Source of the DNA: SCUD01 sp036824505
GTDB taxonomy: Bacteria > Pseudomonadota > Gammaproteobacteria > Steroidobacterales > Steroidobacteraceae
NCBI GenBank assembly: GCA_036824505.1
Contig: DAITAA010000017.1
Coordinates: forward strand, 1-64,000
DNA length: 64,000 bases
Reading direction: 5' to 3'
Below are positions 50,343-59,111 of this stretch, one piece after another; position 1 is the stretch's first letter; each line of letters begins with the position of its first letter. Position numbers and translations under genes: made by a program. Below the pieces are notes generated by a model, which saw only the letters and a list, made by a program, of their open reading frames with translations, was not told the origin of the DNA and made no database searches.

Positions 50343-51533
50343 ATGCGCATTGACCCACGCAGGATCCGCTATGCGGCCGCCGGCCTGATCGTCCTGATCC
50401 TGCTGGCCGTCACTTTCTGGCCGGCTGCGCAGCTCGTGGACAGCGGCACCGTCGACCGCGGGCCGATTCGCGAGACCGTGGATGCCGAGGGCCGTACGCG
50501 CCTGCACGATCGCTACGTGATCGCCGCGCCCATGGCGGCCATGGCACGCCGCATGCAGCTCGAGCCCGGCGACGCAATCAAGGCCGGCCAGATTCTCGTG
50601 GTGCTGGATCCCGTCACGGCCCCGGCGCTCGATGCGCGCAGCCGCGAAGAAGCCAGGGCTGGCCTTGCTGCCGCGCGCGCCCGCCTGGGAGCTGCGCGGG
50701 AAGAGGCCAAGGCGGCGGCGGCCGTCGCACAGCAGCTGCGTAGCGAGGCCGAGCGCCAACGAGCCCTCGAGCTCAACAATCTGGTTGCGACCGAGGCTGC
50801 CGAACGCGCCGAAACCGCGCGTCTGCGCGGCGAACGCGAAGCCGCAAGTGCGCGCTTTCGCGAGGCCACCGCCGTGCATGAAGTGCAGGCTGCGCAGGCG
50901 ATCCTGGCCCGCGACAGCGGTGAGCAGCCATATGAAGCGGCGCTCGAGCTGCGGGCTCCGGTTGCCGGCATCGTGCTGCGGCGCCATTACGAAAGCGCGC
51001 GCCCCGTGCAGATCGGCGAGCCGCTGATCGAGATCGGCGATCCGGCCACGATGGAAGTGGAGGTTGACGTCCTGTCTGCCGACGCCGTGCGGCTTCGTGA
51101 AGGCATGCGTGTCGAACTGCTGCGCTGGGGCGAACCCCGGCCGCTGCTCGGCCGGGTGCGCCGGGTCGAACCGGGTGGCTTCACCAAGTTCTCCGCGCTC
51201 GGCGTGGAGGAGCAGCGTGTCTGGGTGCTGGTCGAAATCACCAGCCCGCGGGATGAGTGGCCGCGGCTCGGGGAAGCCTATCGGGTCAACGCGCGATTCG
51301 TGCTGCACGAGGCCGCGGATGTGCTGCGCGCGCCCGCCAGCGCCGTATTCCGCCATGACGATGGCGAGGCCGTGTTCCGCTTCGACGGCAGTCGCGCCCG
51401 CCTGACGCCGGTGCGAACCGGCCTGCAGGGCGGCGGGCTCGTCGAGATACTCGAGGGTCTGCAGGCGAATGATCGTTTGATCGTGCACCCGGACCGCGAA
51501 CTCGGGGACGGTGCGCGCGTGCGCGCGCGCTAG
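50343..51533 (+). CDS. Periplasmic adaptor (HlyD/MacA-type membrane fusion protein)
   Basis: 396 residues. One N-terminal membrane helix (about 10-28) is followed by a split biotinyl-lipoyl-like domain (MAAMARRMQLEPGDAIKAGQILVVLDP ... LRAPVAGIVLRR). Between them lies a long Ala/Arg/Glu coiled-coil hairpin (about 95-185), then beta-barrel domains (VDVLSADAVRLREGMRVEL). It completes a tripartite-type ABC exporter with the two genes upstream. An outer-membrane channel gene is not in the cluster. bioD begins 4 nt later. Confidence 0.9.
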   Translation: MRIDPRRIRYAAAGLIVLILLAVTFWPAAQLVDSGTVDRGPIRETVDAEGRTRLHDRYVIAAPMAAMARRMQLEPGDAIKAGQILVVLDPVTAPALDARSREEARAGLAAARARLGAAREEAKAAAAVAQQLRSEAERQRALELNNLVATEAAERAETARLRGEREAASARFREATAVHEVQAAQAILARDSGEQPYEAALELRAPVAGIVLRRHYESARPVQIGEPLIEIGDPATMEVEVDVLSADAVRLREGMRVELLRWGEPRPLLGRVRRVEPGGFTKFSALGVEEQRVWVLVEITSPRDEWPRLGEAYRVNARFVLHEAADVLRAPASAVFRHDDGEAVFRFDGSRARLTPVRTGLQGGGLVEILEGLQANDRLIVHPDRELGDGARVRAR

Positions 51534-51536
51534 ACG

Positions 51537-52235
51537 ATGCGGGCCGGCAAGCGGCGCGATTATTTTGTCACTGGCACCGATACGGGCGTCGGCAAGACGC
51601 TCATCACCGCGGCGCTGCTGCGTCGCTTGCGTCAATCCGGCATCACGGTCGCGGGCATGAAGCCCGTCGCGGCCGGCGCGGTTGCAGGGCCCGAAGGGCC
51701 GGCCAATAAAGACGCGCTGCTGCTGCAAGCGGAATCGAGCGTGCAGCATCCGTATGCGCTCGTGAATCCCTGGTTGTTTACGCCTGCGATCGCACCGCAC
51801 ATCGCGGCCGCGGAGGCGGGTGTCGTGATCGACACCGACCGCATCGTCAAGGCGCTTGAATTTCTCCGGGCCTCGGCAGATGTCGTGCTCGCCGAAGGCG
51901 CCGGCGGTTTTCTCGTGCCGCTGGATGCGCACAGGTCGTTCGCCGAACTTCCGGGACTGCTCGGCATGGAATTGCTGCTGGTCGTCGGCCTGCGTCTCGG
52001 CTGCCTCAATCACGCGCTGCTGACCGTTGAGGCGATCACCGCGCGCGGCTATGTGCTCGCCGGCTGGATCGGAAACTGCATCGATCCGGCGTTTGCGCGT
52101 CGCGACGCCAATATCGCCACGCTCACCGAAAAGATCTCCGCCCCCTGCCTCGGCATCGTTCCCTGGATGCCGCATCCGGGCCTCGACGAATCAGCAGGGG
52201 CGCTTCCGGGTGCCGCCATGCTGCGGCCCATTTGA
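51537..52235 (+). CDS. bioD: Dethiobiotin synthetase
   Basis: 232 residues with P-loop FVTGTDTGVGKT, the substrate Lys/Pro motif GMKPVAAG and EGAGGFLVPL. It carboxylates 7,8-diaminopelargonate to dethiobiotin using ATP. It is separated from bioBFC by the ABC exporter genes but lies only 3 nt behind the adaptor gene, so it is probably co-transcribed with it. Confidence 0.94.
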   Translation: MRAGKRRDYFVTGTDTGVGKTLITAALLRRLRQSGITVAGMKPVAAGAVAGPEGPANKDALLLQAESSVQHPYALVNPWLFTPAIAPHIAAAEAGVVIDTDRIVKALEFLRASADVVLAEGAGGFLVPLDAHRSFAELPGLLGMELLLVVGLRLGCLNHALLTVEAITARGYVLAGWIGNCIDPAFARRDANIATLTEKISAPCLGIVPWMPHPGLDESAGALPGAAMLRPI

Positions 52236-52284
52236 CCGTTTGCTGCCCGGCCGCATCCTTTTGGATTACAAGGGGAAAATCCCG

Positions 52285-52313
52285 TTGCGGCTGCTTGCCG
52301 CGTCCCTTAGGAT
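52285..52313 (+). promoter_or_regulatory. Candidate promoter of the cytochrome oxidase operon
   Basis: TTGCGG (52285-52290), 17-nt spacer and TAGGAT (52308-52313), 50 nt before the coxB start in the 127-nt gap after bioD. Confidence 0.45.
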
Positions 52314-52362
52314 GCGCGGGCCGTGAGCCCGCTATACGCTGGCCGCCATCAAGGGAGTCCCG

Positions 52363-53184
52363 GTGTCCATCGTAAAGCGGAACTCGAAGCTGCCGGCCGG
52401 AGCCTTCGTCCTTGCGGCGTTCACCGCCCTGCCTGCGCGCGCGGACTGGAGCCTGCTGAACATGCCGAAAGGCGTCAGCGTGCTGTCCCGCGAAATCTAC
52501 GACATGCACATGATCATGTTGTGGATCTGCCTCGCCATCGCTGTCGTGACCTTTGGCGCCATGATCTTCGCGATGGTGAGGTTCCGGAAGTCAAAGGGCG
52601 CCGTTGCCGATACCAAGTTGCTGCACAATGCGCGGCTCGAAGCGGCCTGGACCCTGGTGCCGACGATCATCCTGATCGCGATGGCGATCCCCTCGGTCGA
52701 GAAGCTGATCAAGATCGAGGACATGAGCGGCTCGGGGCTCACCGTCAAGGTCACCGGTTACCAGTGGTACTGGCAGTACGAATACCTGGGCAAGGGCGTG
52801 TCCTTCTACAGCCGCCTCGCCCGATCGAGTGATCTCGCGCGCCAGCGCGGCTCGGGCATCGACCCGGCCACGGTTGAGAATTACCTCCTCGAGGTGGACC
52901 ATCCGCTGGTCGTGCCGACCGGCACGAAGATCCGCCTGCTGCTGACCGCCAATGACGTGATCCACGCCTGGTGGGTCCCCGACTTCGGCATGAAGCGCGA
53001 CGCGATACCCGGCTTCATGAACGAGATGTGGATATCGGTGGATGAGGACAAGCCCGGGACCTACCGCGGCAAATGCGCGGAACTCTGCGGCGCCGATCAC
53101 GGCTTCATGCCGATCGTCGTCGTCGCGAAGCCGAAGGCGGAATTCGAAGCCTGGCTCGAGGAACAGAAGGCGGCGCAGTTATGA
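52363..53184 (+). CDS. coxB: Cytochrome c oxidase subunit II
   Basis: 273 residues with a signal peptide (to about residue 26, LPARAD), two membrane helices (about 46-70 and 89-107) and a periplasmic cupredoxin domain. The binuclear CuA ligands are intact: Cys238 and Cys242 (KCAELC), His246 and Met249. The motif GYQWYWQYEY is the electron-entry Trp region. There is no fused C-terminal haem c domain. GTG start behind AGGGAG. Confidence 0.95.
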   Translation: MSIVKRNSKLPAGAFVLAAFTALPARADWSLLNMPKGVSVLSREIYDMHMIMLWICLAIAVVTFGAMIFAMVRFRKSKGAVADTKLLHNARLEAAWTLVPTIILIAMAIPSVEKLIKIEDMSGSGLTVKVTGYQWYWQYEYLGKGVSFYSRLARSSDLARQRGSGIDPATVENYLLEVDHPLVVPTGTKIRLLLTANDVIHAWWVPDFGMKRDAIPGFMNEMWISVDEDKPGTYRGKCAELCGADHGFMPIVVVAKPKAEFEAWLEEQKAAQL

Positions 53185-54770
53185 GCAAGGCCCACGGAAC
53201 CGAGGCCTCGGGCCACATGGATCACCACGACGGACGTCCGCAGGGGCTCACCCGCTGGCTGACGACGACGAATCACAAGGACATCGGCACGATGTACCTG
53301 GTGTTCTCGCTCGCGATGTTCCTGATCGGCGGCTTGATGGCGCTCCTGATCCGCGCCGAGCTGTTCCAGCCCGGCCTGCAACTCGTCGACCCCGGGTTCT
53401 TCAACCAGCTGACGACGGTGCATGCGCTGGTGATGGTGTTCGGCGCCGTGATGCCGGCAACCGTCGGCCTTGCCAACTGGATGATTCCGCTGCAAATCGG
53501 GGCGGCCGACATGGCGCTGCCGCGCATGAACCTGTTCAGCTTCTGGCTCCTGTTCTTCGCATTCCTGCTGCTGATCTCGACATTCTTCGTGCCGGGCGGC
53601 GCGCCGGCTGCGGGCTGGACGCTTTACCCGCCGCTCGTGCTGCAGACCGGAAGCGCATTCCCGATGGCCGTGTTTGCGATCCACCTGATGGGCGCCTCGT
53701 CGATCATGGGCGCCATCAACGTCATCGTGACGATCGTCAACATGCGCGCACCGGGCATGACGCTCCTCAAGATGCCGCTGTTCTCGTGGTCGTGGCTGAT
53801 CACCGCTTACTTGCTGATCGCGGTGATGCCGGTGTTCGCGGGCGGCGTGACGATGCTGCTGACCGACTATTACTTCCACACCAGTTTCTTCAATGCCGCG
53901 GGCGGTGGCGACCCGGTGCTGTTCCAGCACGTGTTCTGGTTCTTCGGGCACCCCGAGGTCTACATCATGATCCTGCCGGCGTTCGGGATCGTCTCGGAGA
54001 TCATCCCGACATTCTCCAGGAAGCCTATCTTCGGCTACGAGGCGATGGTCTACGCGATCGCGTCGATCGCCTTCCTGTCATTCATCGTCTGGGCGCACCA
54101 CATGTTTACGGTCGGCATGCCGCTGGCCGGGCAGCTCTTCTTTACGCTGTCCACGATGCTGATCGCGGTGCCGACCGGCGTGAAGGTCTTCAACTGGACC
54201 ACGACCATGTGGCGCGGATCGCTCAGTTTCGAACCGCCGATGCTGTTTGCGCTCGCCTTCCTGTTCCTGTTCACGATCGGCGGTTTCTCGGGGCTGATGC
54301 TCGCGATCGCGCCGGCGGATTTCCAGTATCACGACACCTACTTCGTGGTCGCGCACTTCCACTACGTGCTGGTGCCGGGCGCCGTGTTCGCCATCATGGC
54401 CGCGGTCTACTACTGGATGCCGAAATGGACCGGCCACATGTACGACATGGTGCTCGCGAAGTGGCATTTCTGGCTGACCGCGATCTTCGTCAACGTGCTG
54501 TTCTTCCCGCAGCACTTCCTCGGCCTCGCCGGCATGCAGCGCCGTATACCGGACTACCCGATGCAGTTCGCCGACTGGAACATGGTCTCCTCGATCGGTG
54601 CCTTCGGCTTCGGACTGTCGCAGCTGCTGTTCGTCTGGCTGATCATCAAGTGCGTCAAGGGCGGACAGCGCGTTTCTGCGGGCGTATGGGACTGGCCGCA
54701 CGGCCTCGAGTGGACCGTGCCCTCGCCCGCGCCCTACCACACCTTCGAAAAGGCGCCGGAGCTCCATTGA
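53181..54770 (+). CDS. coxA: Cytochrome c oxidase subunit I
   Basis: 529 residues, twelve membrane helices expected. The haem/CuB ligand segments are visible: the haem a His in the TTVHALVMVFG helix, CuB-His and the cross-linked Tyr in WFFGHPEVYI, the His pair in WAHHMFTVG, and HDTYFVVAHFHYVL near the end. It is the catalytic proton-pumping subunit. Its ATG overlaps the coxB stop (ATGA). Confidence 0.97.
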   Translation: MSKAHGTEASGHMDHHDGRPQGLTRWLTTTNHKDIGTMYLVFSLAMFLIGGLMALLIRAELFQPGLQLVDPGFFNQLTTVHALVMVFGAVMPATVGLANWMIPLQIGAADMALPRMNLFSFWLLFFAFLLLISTFFVPGGAPAAGWTLYPPLVLQTGSAFPMAVFAIHLMGASSIMGAINVIVTIVNMRAPGMTLLKMPLFSWSWLITAYLLIAVMPVFAGGVTMLLTDYYFHTSFFNAAGGGDPVLFQHVFWFFGHPEVYIMILPAFGIVSEIIPTFSRKPIFGYEAMVYAIASIAFLSFIVWAHHMFTVGMPLAGQLFFTLSTMLIAVPTGVKVFNWTTTMWRGSLSFEPPMLFALAFLFLFTIGGFSGLMLAIAPADFQYHDTYFVVAHFHYVLVPGAVFAIMAAVYYWMPKWTGHMYDMVLAKWHFWLTAIFVNVLFFPQHFLGLAGMQRRIPDYPMQFADWNMVSSIGAFGFGLSQLLFVWLIIKCVKGGQRVSAGVWDWPHGLEWTVPSPAPYHTFEKAPELH

Positions 54771-54871
54771 GTCAGCGCGCCTCCAACCTGCGGCTCGCGA
54801 TCGCGCTCGGCGTCGCCTCGTTTACGGTCTGGTGCGCCTACGTCCTGATCCGCTTGCTGGAAGTCGGCTGA
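54767..54871 (+). CDS. Cytochrome oxidase small assembly protein
   Basis: A 34-residue single-span membrane peptide (MSQRASNLRLAIALGVASFTVWCAYVLIRLLEVG) read from a TTG that overlaps the coxA TGA (TTGA). Its own TGA overlaps the ctaG ATG (TGATG). A basic N-terminus and one helix match the tiny peptides annotated between coxA and ctaG in other proteobacteria. Being tightly wedged between two coupled genes supports it; the rare start codon lowers certainty. Confidence 0.7.
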   Translation: MSQRASNLRLAIALGVASFTVWCAYVLIRLLEVG

Positions 54872-55422
54872 TGGAATTGCCGCCCCACAAATCGAACCGT
54901 GGTCTCGTGGGCAGGCTCGTGCTGATGGCGGCGGGCAGTTTCGCCTTCGGATTTGCGCTGGTGCCGCTCTACAGCGTGTTCTGCGAAGTCACGGGTATCG
55001 GAACACGTGACCAATTAAGCCGTGCCGCGACAGCTGATGCTTCGGCGCCGGACATGAACCGCACCGTCGTCGTCGAATTCACCGCCTCGGTGCCCGACAG
55101 CGGGCAGTGGGAATTCGCGCCGGTGCTCGCGTCGATGGAAGTGCACCCAGGCCGGCTCTACGAGGCGCGCTATTCCGCACACAATCTCGCGGGGCGCGAA
55201 ACAACGGGCCAGGCCGTGCCGAGCGTCACGCCATTGCGCGCCGCCCGGTATTTTCGCAAGACGGAATGCTTCTGTTTCACGCCGCAGCGATTTGAGCGCG
55301 ATGAGAAGCGCGACTTGCGGGTGAGATTCATTGTTGACCGGGAGCTGCCGCCAGGCATTGACCGACTCACGCTGTCCTATGCGTTTTACGACGTGACGCG
55401 CGTGGCCGGCGGCAAGGGATAG
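54871..55422 (+). CDS. ctaG: Cytochrome c oxidase copper chaperone CtaG (Cox11)
   Basis: 183 residues with an N-terminal membrane anchor (about 13-35; FGFALVPLYSVFCEVTG) and a periplasmic immunoglobulin-like domain holding the copper motif ECFCFTPQ. It delivers copper to CuB of subunit I. The start at 54871 (MELPPHKS) is chosen because the longer reading would overlap the small peptide gene. Confidence 0.95.
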   Translation: MELPPHKSNRGLVGRLVLMAAGSFAFGFALVPLYSVFCEVTGIGTRDQLSRAATADASAPDMNRTVVVEFTASVPDSGQWEFAPVLASMEVHPGRLYEARYSAHNLAGRETTGQAVPSVTPLRAARYFRKTECFCFTPQRFERDEKRDLRVRFIVDRELPPGIDRLTLSYAFYDVTRVAGGKG

Positions 55423-55429
55423 GGAGCAG

Positions 55430-56311
55430 ATGGAACAAGCCAAGCAGACCAGCCAGTACTATTTCCCTCACGGCAGCCGGCTGCCCTTCTTCGGATCGGC
55501 GTCGCTTTTTGTGCTGATGGCGGGAGCAGCCGCGACACTCAATGGCGCGAGCGTCGGCGCCTGGGTGCTGGGCGCCGGCTTCCTGCTGCTCTGCGCCCTG
55601 TTCTTCTTCTGGTTCGGCGAGGTCATCCGCGAGAACCAGGCGGGTCTCTACAACGAGCAGGTCGATCGTTCCTTCCGCATGGGCATGATGTGGTTCATCT
55701 TCTCCGAAGTCATGTTCTTCGCGGCATTCTTCGGCGCCTTGTTCTATGCGCGGCAGTTGTCGGTGCCCTGGCTCGGCGGCGCCGGCGAAAAGGCCGTCAC
55801 CGGCCTGTTGTGGCCGGGCTTCGACCCGGCCTGGCCCAGCAACGGGCCGGGCGCCTTGAGTCCACGCGACGATGGCAGCTACGAGATCATCCCCGCATTC
55901 GGCCTGCCGGCCGTCAATACGGCCCTGCTGCTGACCTCGGGTCTCACAATCACGATTGCCCACCACGCGATGAAGATGGGCAACCGCGGCATGTTGAAGA
56001 TCTTTCTCGCGCTGACTTTCCTGCTGGGTTTCACGTTCCTCGGCGTCCAGGCCAAGGAATACGGCCACGCCTACCACGAACTCGGCCTGCAGCTCGGCAC
56101 CGGCATCTACGGCTCGACTTTCTTCATGCTGACCGGATTCCACGGACTGCACGTCACGGTCGGCGCAATCATGCTGGTCGTGATCTGGCTGCGCTGCCTG
56201 AAGGGCCACTTCACGCCGCGCCAGCATTTCGCCTTCGAGGCGGTCGCCTGGTACTGGCACTTCGTCGACGTGGTCTGGCTCGGGCTCTTCATCTTCGTCT
56301 ACTGGTTGTAG
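55430..56311 (+). CDS. coxC: Cytochrome c oxidase subunit III
   Basis: 293 residues, about seven membrane helices. Typical motifs are GMMWFIFSEVMFFAAFFGALFY, TSGLTITIAHHAM and the closing FEAVAWYWHFVDVVWLGLFIFVYWL. It has no redox cofactor and stabilises proton uptake in subunit I. It begins 8 nt after ctaG behind GGGAG. Confidence 0.96.
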   Translation: MEQAKQTSQYYFPHGSRLPFFGSASLFVLMAGAAATLNGASVGAWVLGAGFLLLCALFFFWFGEVIRENQAGLYNEQVDRSFRMGMMWFIFSEVMFFAAFFGALFYARQLSVPWLGGAGEKAVTGLLWPGFDPAWPSNGPGALSPRDDGSYEIIPAFGLPAVNTALLLTSGLTITIAHHAMKMGNRGMLKIFLALTFLLGFTFLGVQAKEYGHAYHELGLQLGTGIYGSTFFMLTGFHGLHVTVGAIMLVVIWLRCLKGHFTPRQHFAFEAVAWYWHFVDVVWLGLFIFVYWL

Positions 56312-56320
56312 GACCCCACC

Positions 56321-56968
56321 GTGGGAGCTGCTGCGGTAGGGGCTGCGCCAGTAGCAGGCAAGCGCTTCATCGCGATCGCCGGCAATATCGGCGCGGGCAA
56401 GACCGAGCTGACGCAATTCCTGTGCCGGCGCTACGAAATCAAGCCCTTCTACGAGCCGAACGACCAGAATCCATATCTCGCGGATTTCTACGCCGACATG
56501 AAGACCTGGGCCTACCGGTCCCAGGTCTACTTCCTGACGCACAAGTTCCGGCTGCACCTCGAGCTACAGGACGAGCCCGGCACGGTGATCCAGGACCGCA
56601 CGATCTACGAGGACGCGGAGATCTTCGCGCGCAATCTCTACCGCCAGCACCATATCGATGCGCGCGACTTCAAGCTCTACTGGCAGCTCTACCAGTCAAT
56701 CAGCGCGACGCTGCGGCCGCCCGACCTCATGATCTACCTGCGCTGCCCGGTGCGCACGCTGCGCAAGCGCATCAAGCTGCGCGGCCGCGCGATGGAGAAC
56801 GACATCCCGGTCGCCTACCTGCGAAAGCTGAACCGCCTCTACGAGGACTGGTTCAGGCGCTACGACCTTTCGCCCGTGCTGGTGCTTGAATCAGACCAGC
56901 TCGACTGGCTGACCGACCTGGTGGACCGCGTGGACCTGTTCCGGAAGATCGAGCGCCATCTCGACTGA
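56321..56968 (+). CDS. Deoxynucleoside kinase
   Basis: 215 residues of the deoxyadenosine/deoxyguanosine kinase family. The P-loop is AGNIGAGKT, the substrate Arg region QDRTIYEDAEIFA (DRS-like motif), and the LID arginines are in RTLRKRIKLRGRAME. It phosphorylates purine deoxynucleosides for salvage; base preference cannot be read. GTG start 9 nt after coxC, so it may be co-transcribed with the oxidase genes, which is unexpected functionally. Confidence 0.88.
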   Translation: MGAAAVGAAPVAGKRFIAIAGNIGAGKTELTQFLCRRYEIKPFYEPNDQNPYLADFYADMKTWAYRSQVYFLTHKFRLHLELQDEPGTVIQDRTIYEDAEIFARNLYRQHHIDARDFKLYWQLYQSISATLRPPDLMIYLRCPVRTLRKRIKLRGRAMENDIPVAYLRKLNRLYEDWFRRYDLSPVLVLESDQLDWLTDLVDRVDLFRKIERHLD

Positions 56969-57020
56969 TCGCAAGTCAGGTCATGCGTCGCCGTGCTCCC
57001 GGCACAGGTAAGATTCACGG

Positions 57021-57542
57021 ATGAACGAAGCCCTGCCAAACTCCGATGAGATCGTCCCCGCCGCCGCAATCCAGGCCGCCCTCGATCGCCTGGCGCGCGA
57101 GATCACCGCCAGGCTTGCCCACAGCGATCCGCTGGTCATCACCGTGATGAATGGCGGCCTGGTATTCGCGGGCCAGCTGCTGCCGAGGCTCGGGTTTTCG
57201 CTGGAATGCAGCTATGTGCACGTGCGCCGCTACGGCGCGGACACGCAGGGCGGTGAACTGGTCTGGATCGCAGGCCCACAGGAACCCGTCAAGGGCCGCA
57301 CCGTCTTGCTGCTGGATGACATCCTGGACGAGGGGCGCACGCTCGCGACGATCCGGCAGCGCTTGCTCGAACAGGGCGCGATCGAGGTGCTGACCGCGGC
57401 ATTCGCATTCAAGGAACGCAATCAGGCTGCCGCGATCACTGCGGATTTCATTGGCGTGCGCGTGCCCGACCGGTTTGTGTTCGGCTTCGGCATGGATGTC
57501 GAAGGCCGTTGGCGCAACCTGCCGTCGATCCGTGCGCTCTAG
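57021..57542 (+). CDS. Hypoxanthine-guanine phosphoribosyltransferase
   Basis: 173 residues, type I PRTase fold with PRPP loop VLLLDDILDEGRTLATI, VMNGGLVFAGQLL and the base-binding PDRFVFGFGMDVEGRWRNLP. It converts hypoxanthine/guanine and PRPP to IMP/GMP. It forms a purine-salvage pair with the kinase upstream. Its last 4 nt (CTAG) are shared tail-to-tail with the convergent small gene. Confidence 0.9.
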   Translation: MNEALPNSDEIVPAAAIQAALDRLAREITARLAHSDPLVITVMNGGLVFAGQLLPRLGFSLECSYVHVRRYGADTQGGELVWIAGPQEPVKGRTVLLLDDILDEGRTLATIRQRLLEQGAIEVLTAAFAFKERNQAAAITADFIGVRVPDRFVFGFGMDVEGRWRNLPSIRAL

Positions 57543-57754
57543 TTATTCATGCCGCGCGGTTCGATCCAGCCGAGCTTCCAGGTCGCCCAGAGAACGATGA
57601 ACAGCGTGATGGACAGCCCGATGCGCCATGTGAGTGCCCGCACCATGCGCTTGGACTCTCCCCTGTAGTCGTGCACCAGGTGCAGCATGGCCGAAGCCAG
57701 GCTCAGGACGATCGCGAAGAAGATGACCAGTACCAGCCACTTGACCCAAGACAT
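57539..57754 (-). CDS. Small twin-transmembrane protein (DUF2909-like)
   Basis: 71 residues with two membrane helices (about 4-26 and 46-63) separated by a short basic loop (HDYRGESKRMVRAL). Such proteins are frequent inside cytochrome oxidase clusters and have no established role. It is the only minus-strand gene in the oxidase cluster, lies back to back with surf1, and shares its stop region with the phosphoribosyltransferase gene. Confidence 0.85.
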   Translation of the reverse strand: MSWVKWLVLVIFFAIVLSLASAMLHLVHDYRGESKRMVRALTWRIGLSITLFIVLWATWKLGWIEPRGMNN

Positions 57755-57777
57755 GGACGGCCCCAGGGCTTGTTCGG

Positions 57778-58509
57778 ATGCGGAAGTATAGCCCGGTGCT
57801 GAAGCTGTACCGACTGCGATTTGAATTGCGCCCTGTCGCGACGGCCGTGACAGCTGCCGCGGTGCTGCTGTTCATCATGCTCGGAAACTGGCAACTCGGC
57901 CGCGCCGCAGAAAAACAGGCCCTCGATGCGGAATTCATGCGCGCAGAACCGCCCCTGCCGCTGCCGCCCGCTGCCATTGCCGTGCCGCGCTACCAGCGCG
58001 TGACCGCGAATGGCAGCTACGATTCCGAACACCAGTTCCTGCTCGACAACATGAGTGAATCCGGCGTGGCCGGGTTCCATGTGCTGACGCCGCTCTTGCT
58101 GTCGGACGGCAATGCCGTGCTCGTCGATCGCGGCTGGGTGCCGCTCGGCGCGACCCGCGAGGCCCTGCCCGATGTCACGGTCTCAGGAACATCGCGCATG
58201 GTGGCTGGGCGCATGGACCAGCTGCCGCACCCGGCGATCCGGCTGAAGGGACAGGCCGGCAGCGGCTGGCCGCGCCTGACCAGCTTCCCGGAGATGAATG
58301 AGCTTGCAAGCCTGCTCGGCCGCGATCTGCATCCGCAGCTGATACTGCTCGATCCGCAGGACGCCGACGGCTATGTACGCAACTGGCAGGTACGGGGCAC
58401 GACTTACGTGCGCCATCTCGGCTACGCGATCCAGTGGTTCGCTTTCGCGGCCACAGCCGTCGCGATCTGGTTTGTGCTCGGCATGCGCCGCAGCGGAGAA
58501 GTCCCATGA
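57778..58509 (+). CDS. SURF1 family cytochrome oxidase assembly protein
   Basis: 243 residues with one membrane helix at each end (about 21-38 and 217-236) and a periplasmic domain. Family motifs are LGNWQLGRAAEKQ, ANGSYDSEHQFLLDN and VLVDRGWVPLG. SURF1 helps insert haem A into subunit I. The start could be ATG 57778 or GTG 57796. It overlaps the next gene by 4 nt. Confidence 0.92.
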   Translation: MRKYSPVLKLYRLRFELRPVATAVTAAAVLLFIMLGNWQLGRAAEKQALDAEFMRAEPPLPLPPAAIAVPRYQRVTANGSYDSEHQFLLDNMSESGVAGFHVLTPLLLSDGNAVLVDRGWVPLGATREALPDVTVSGTSRMVAGRMDQLPHPAIRLKGQAGSGWPRLTSFPEMNELASLLGRDLHPQLILLDPQDADGYVRNWQVRGTTYVRHLGYAIQWFAFAATAVAIWFVLGMRRSGEVP

Positions 58510-59102
58510 CGGACGCTGCCGCGAGGCGCCGGTCCGGCCGCCGCACTTTCCTGATGCTGGCGGCGCTGTTTCTGCTGCCGTTCGCGGCGGCCGTCTGGAT
58601 CTACAATTCCTCCGCATGGCACCCCACCGTCGCCACGAACGGGGAACTCATCGATCCGCCGCGGCCGCTGCCTGCCATCGCCCTGAGCCTGCCCGAAGGC
58701 GGTACGGCGTCGCCCGATGTGCTGCGCGGCTCCTGGTCGCTCGTCTATCTGGCCGGGGATTCCTGCGCCGAAGCCTGCACGAAGGCGCTGGCGGAACTTG
58801 CCCGCGTGCGGCTTGCGCTGGGCAAGGACGCGACCCGTGTGCAACGGGTGCTGTTGCACACGGGCGATTGCTGCGCCCCGGGGTTTCCCGGTCCCGGGGA
58901 TGAGGACCTGCTGGTGCTGGGCGCCGCGGGAGCCGAAGGAGCGTCGCTGCTGGCGTTGTTCCCGCGCGCGCCCTATGGCGTTGCCTCCATCTATGTCGTC
59001 GATCCGCTCGGCAACCTGATGATGCGCCACCGGGCAAGCGGTGACTTGCGTGGGCTCCTCAAGGACCTCGAACGGCTGCTGCGCCTGTCGAGTATCGGCT
59101 AG
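58506..59102 (+). CDS. Sco/thioredoxin-like oxidase assembly protein
   Basis: 198 residues with an N-terminal anchor (about 14-33) and a thioredoxin-like periplasmic domain. Cys87 and Cys91 (CAEAC) match the CxxxC copper pair of Sco proteins, and YVVDPLGNLMMRH fits the fold's later strand. The distal Sco histidine is not obvious and an extra CC pair (TGDCC) occurs. It may be a thiol-disulfide or copper factor for CuA. Confidence 0.75.
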   Translation: MTDAAARRRSGRRTFLMLAALFLLPFAAAVWIYNSSAWHPTVATNGELIDPPRPLPAIALSLPEGGTASPDVLRGSWSLVYLAGDSCAEACTKALAELARVRLALGKDATRVQRVLLHTGDCCAPGFPGPGDEDLLVLGAAGAEGASLLALFPRAPYGVASIYVVDPLGNLMMRHRASGDLRGLLKDLERLLRLSSIG

Positions 59103-59111
59103 AGTTCGCAC

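Noticed and set aside
49431..52175. Very long open frame on the minus strand opposite the exporter permease, adaptor and bioD
   Set aside because: It is low in complexity of real protein motifs, rich in His/Arg/Gln, and lies wholly antisense to three genes with clear domains. GC-rich codon usage keeps such antisense frames open.
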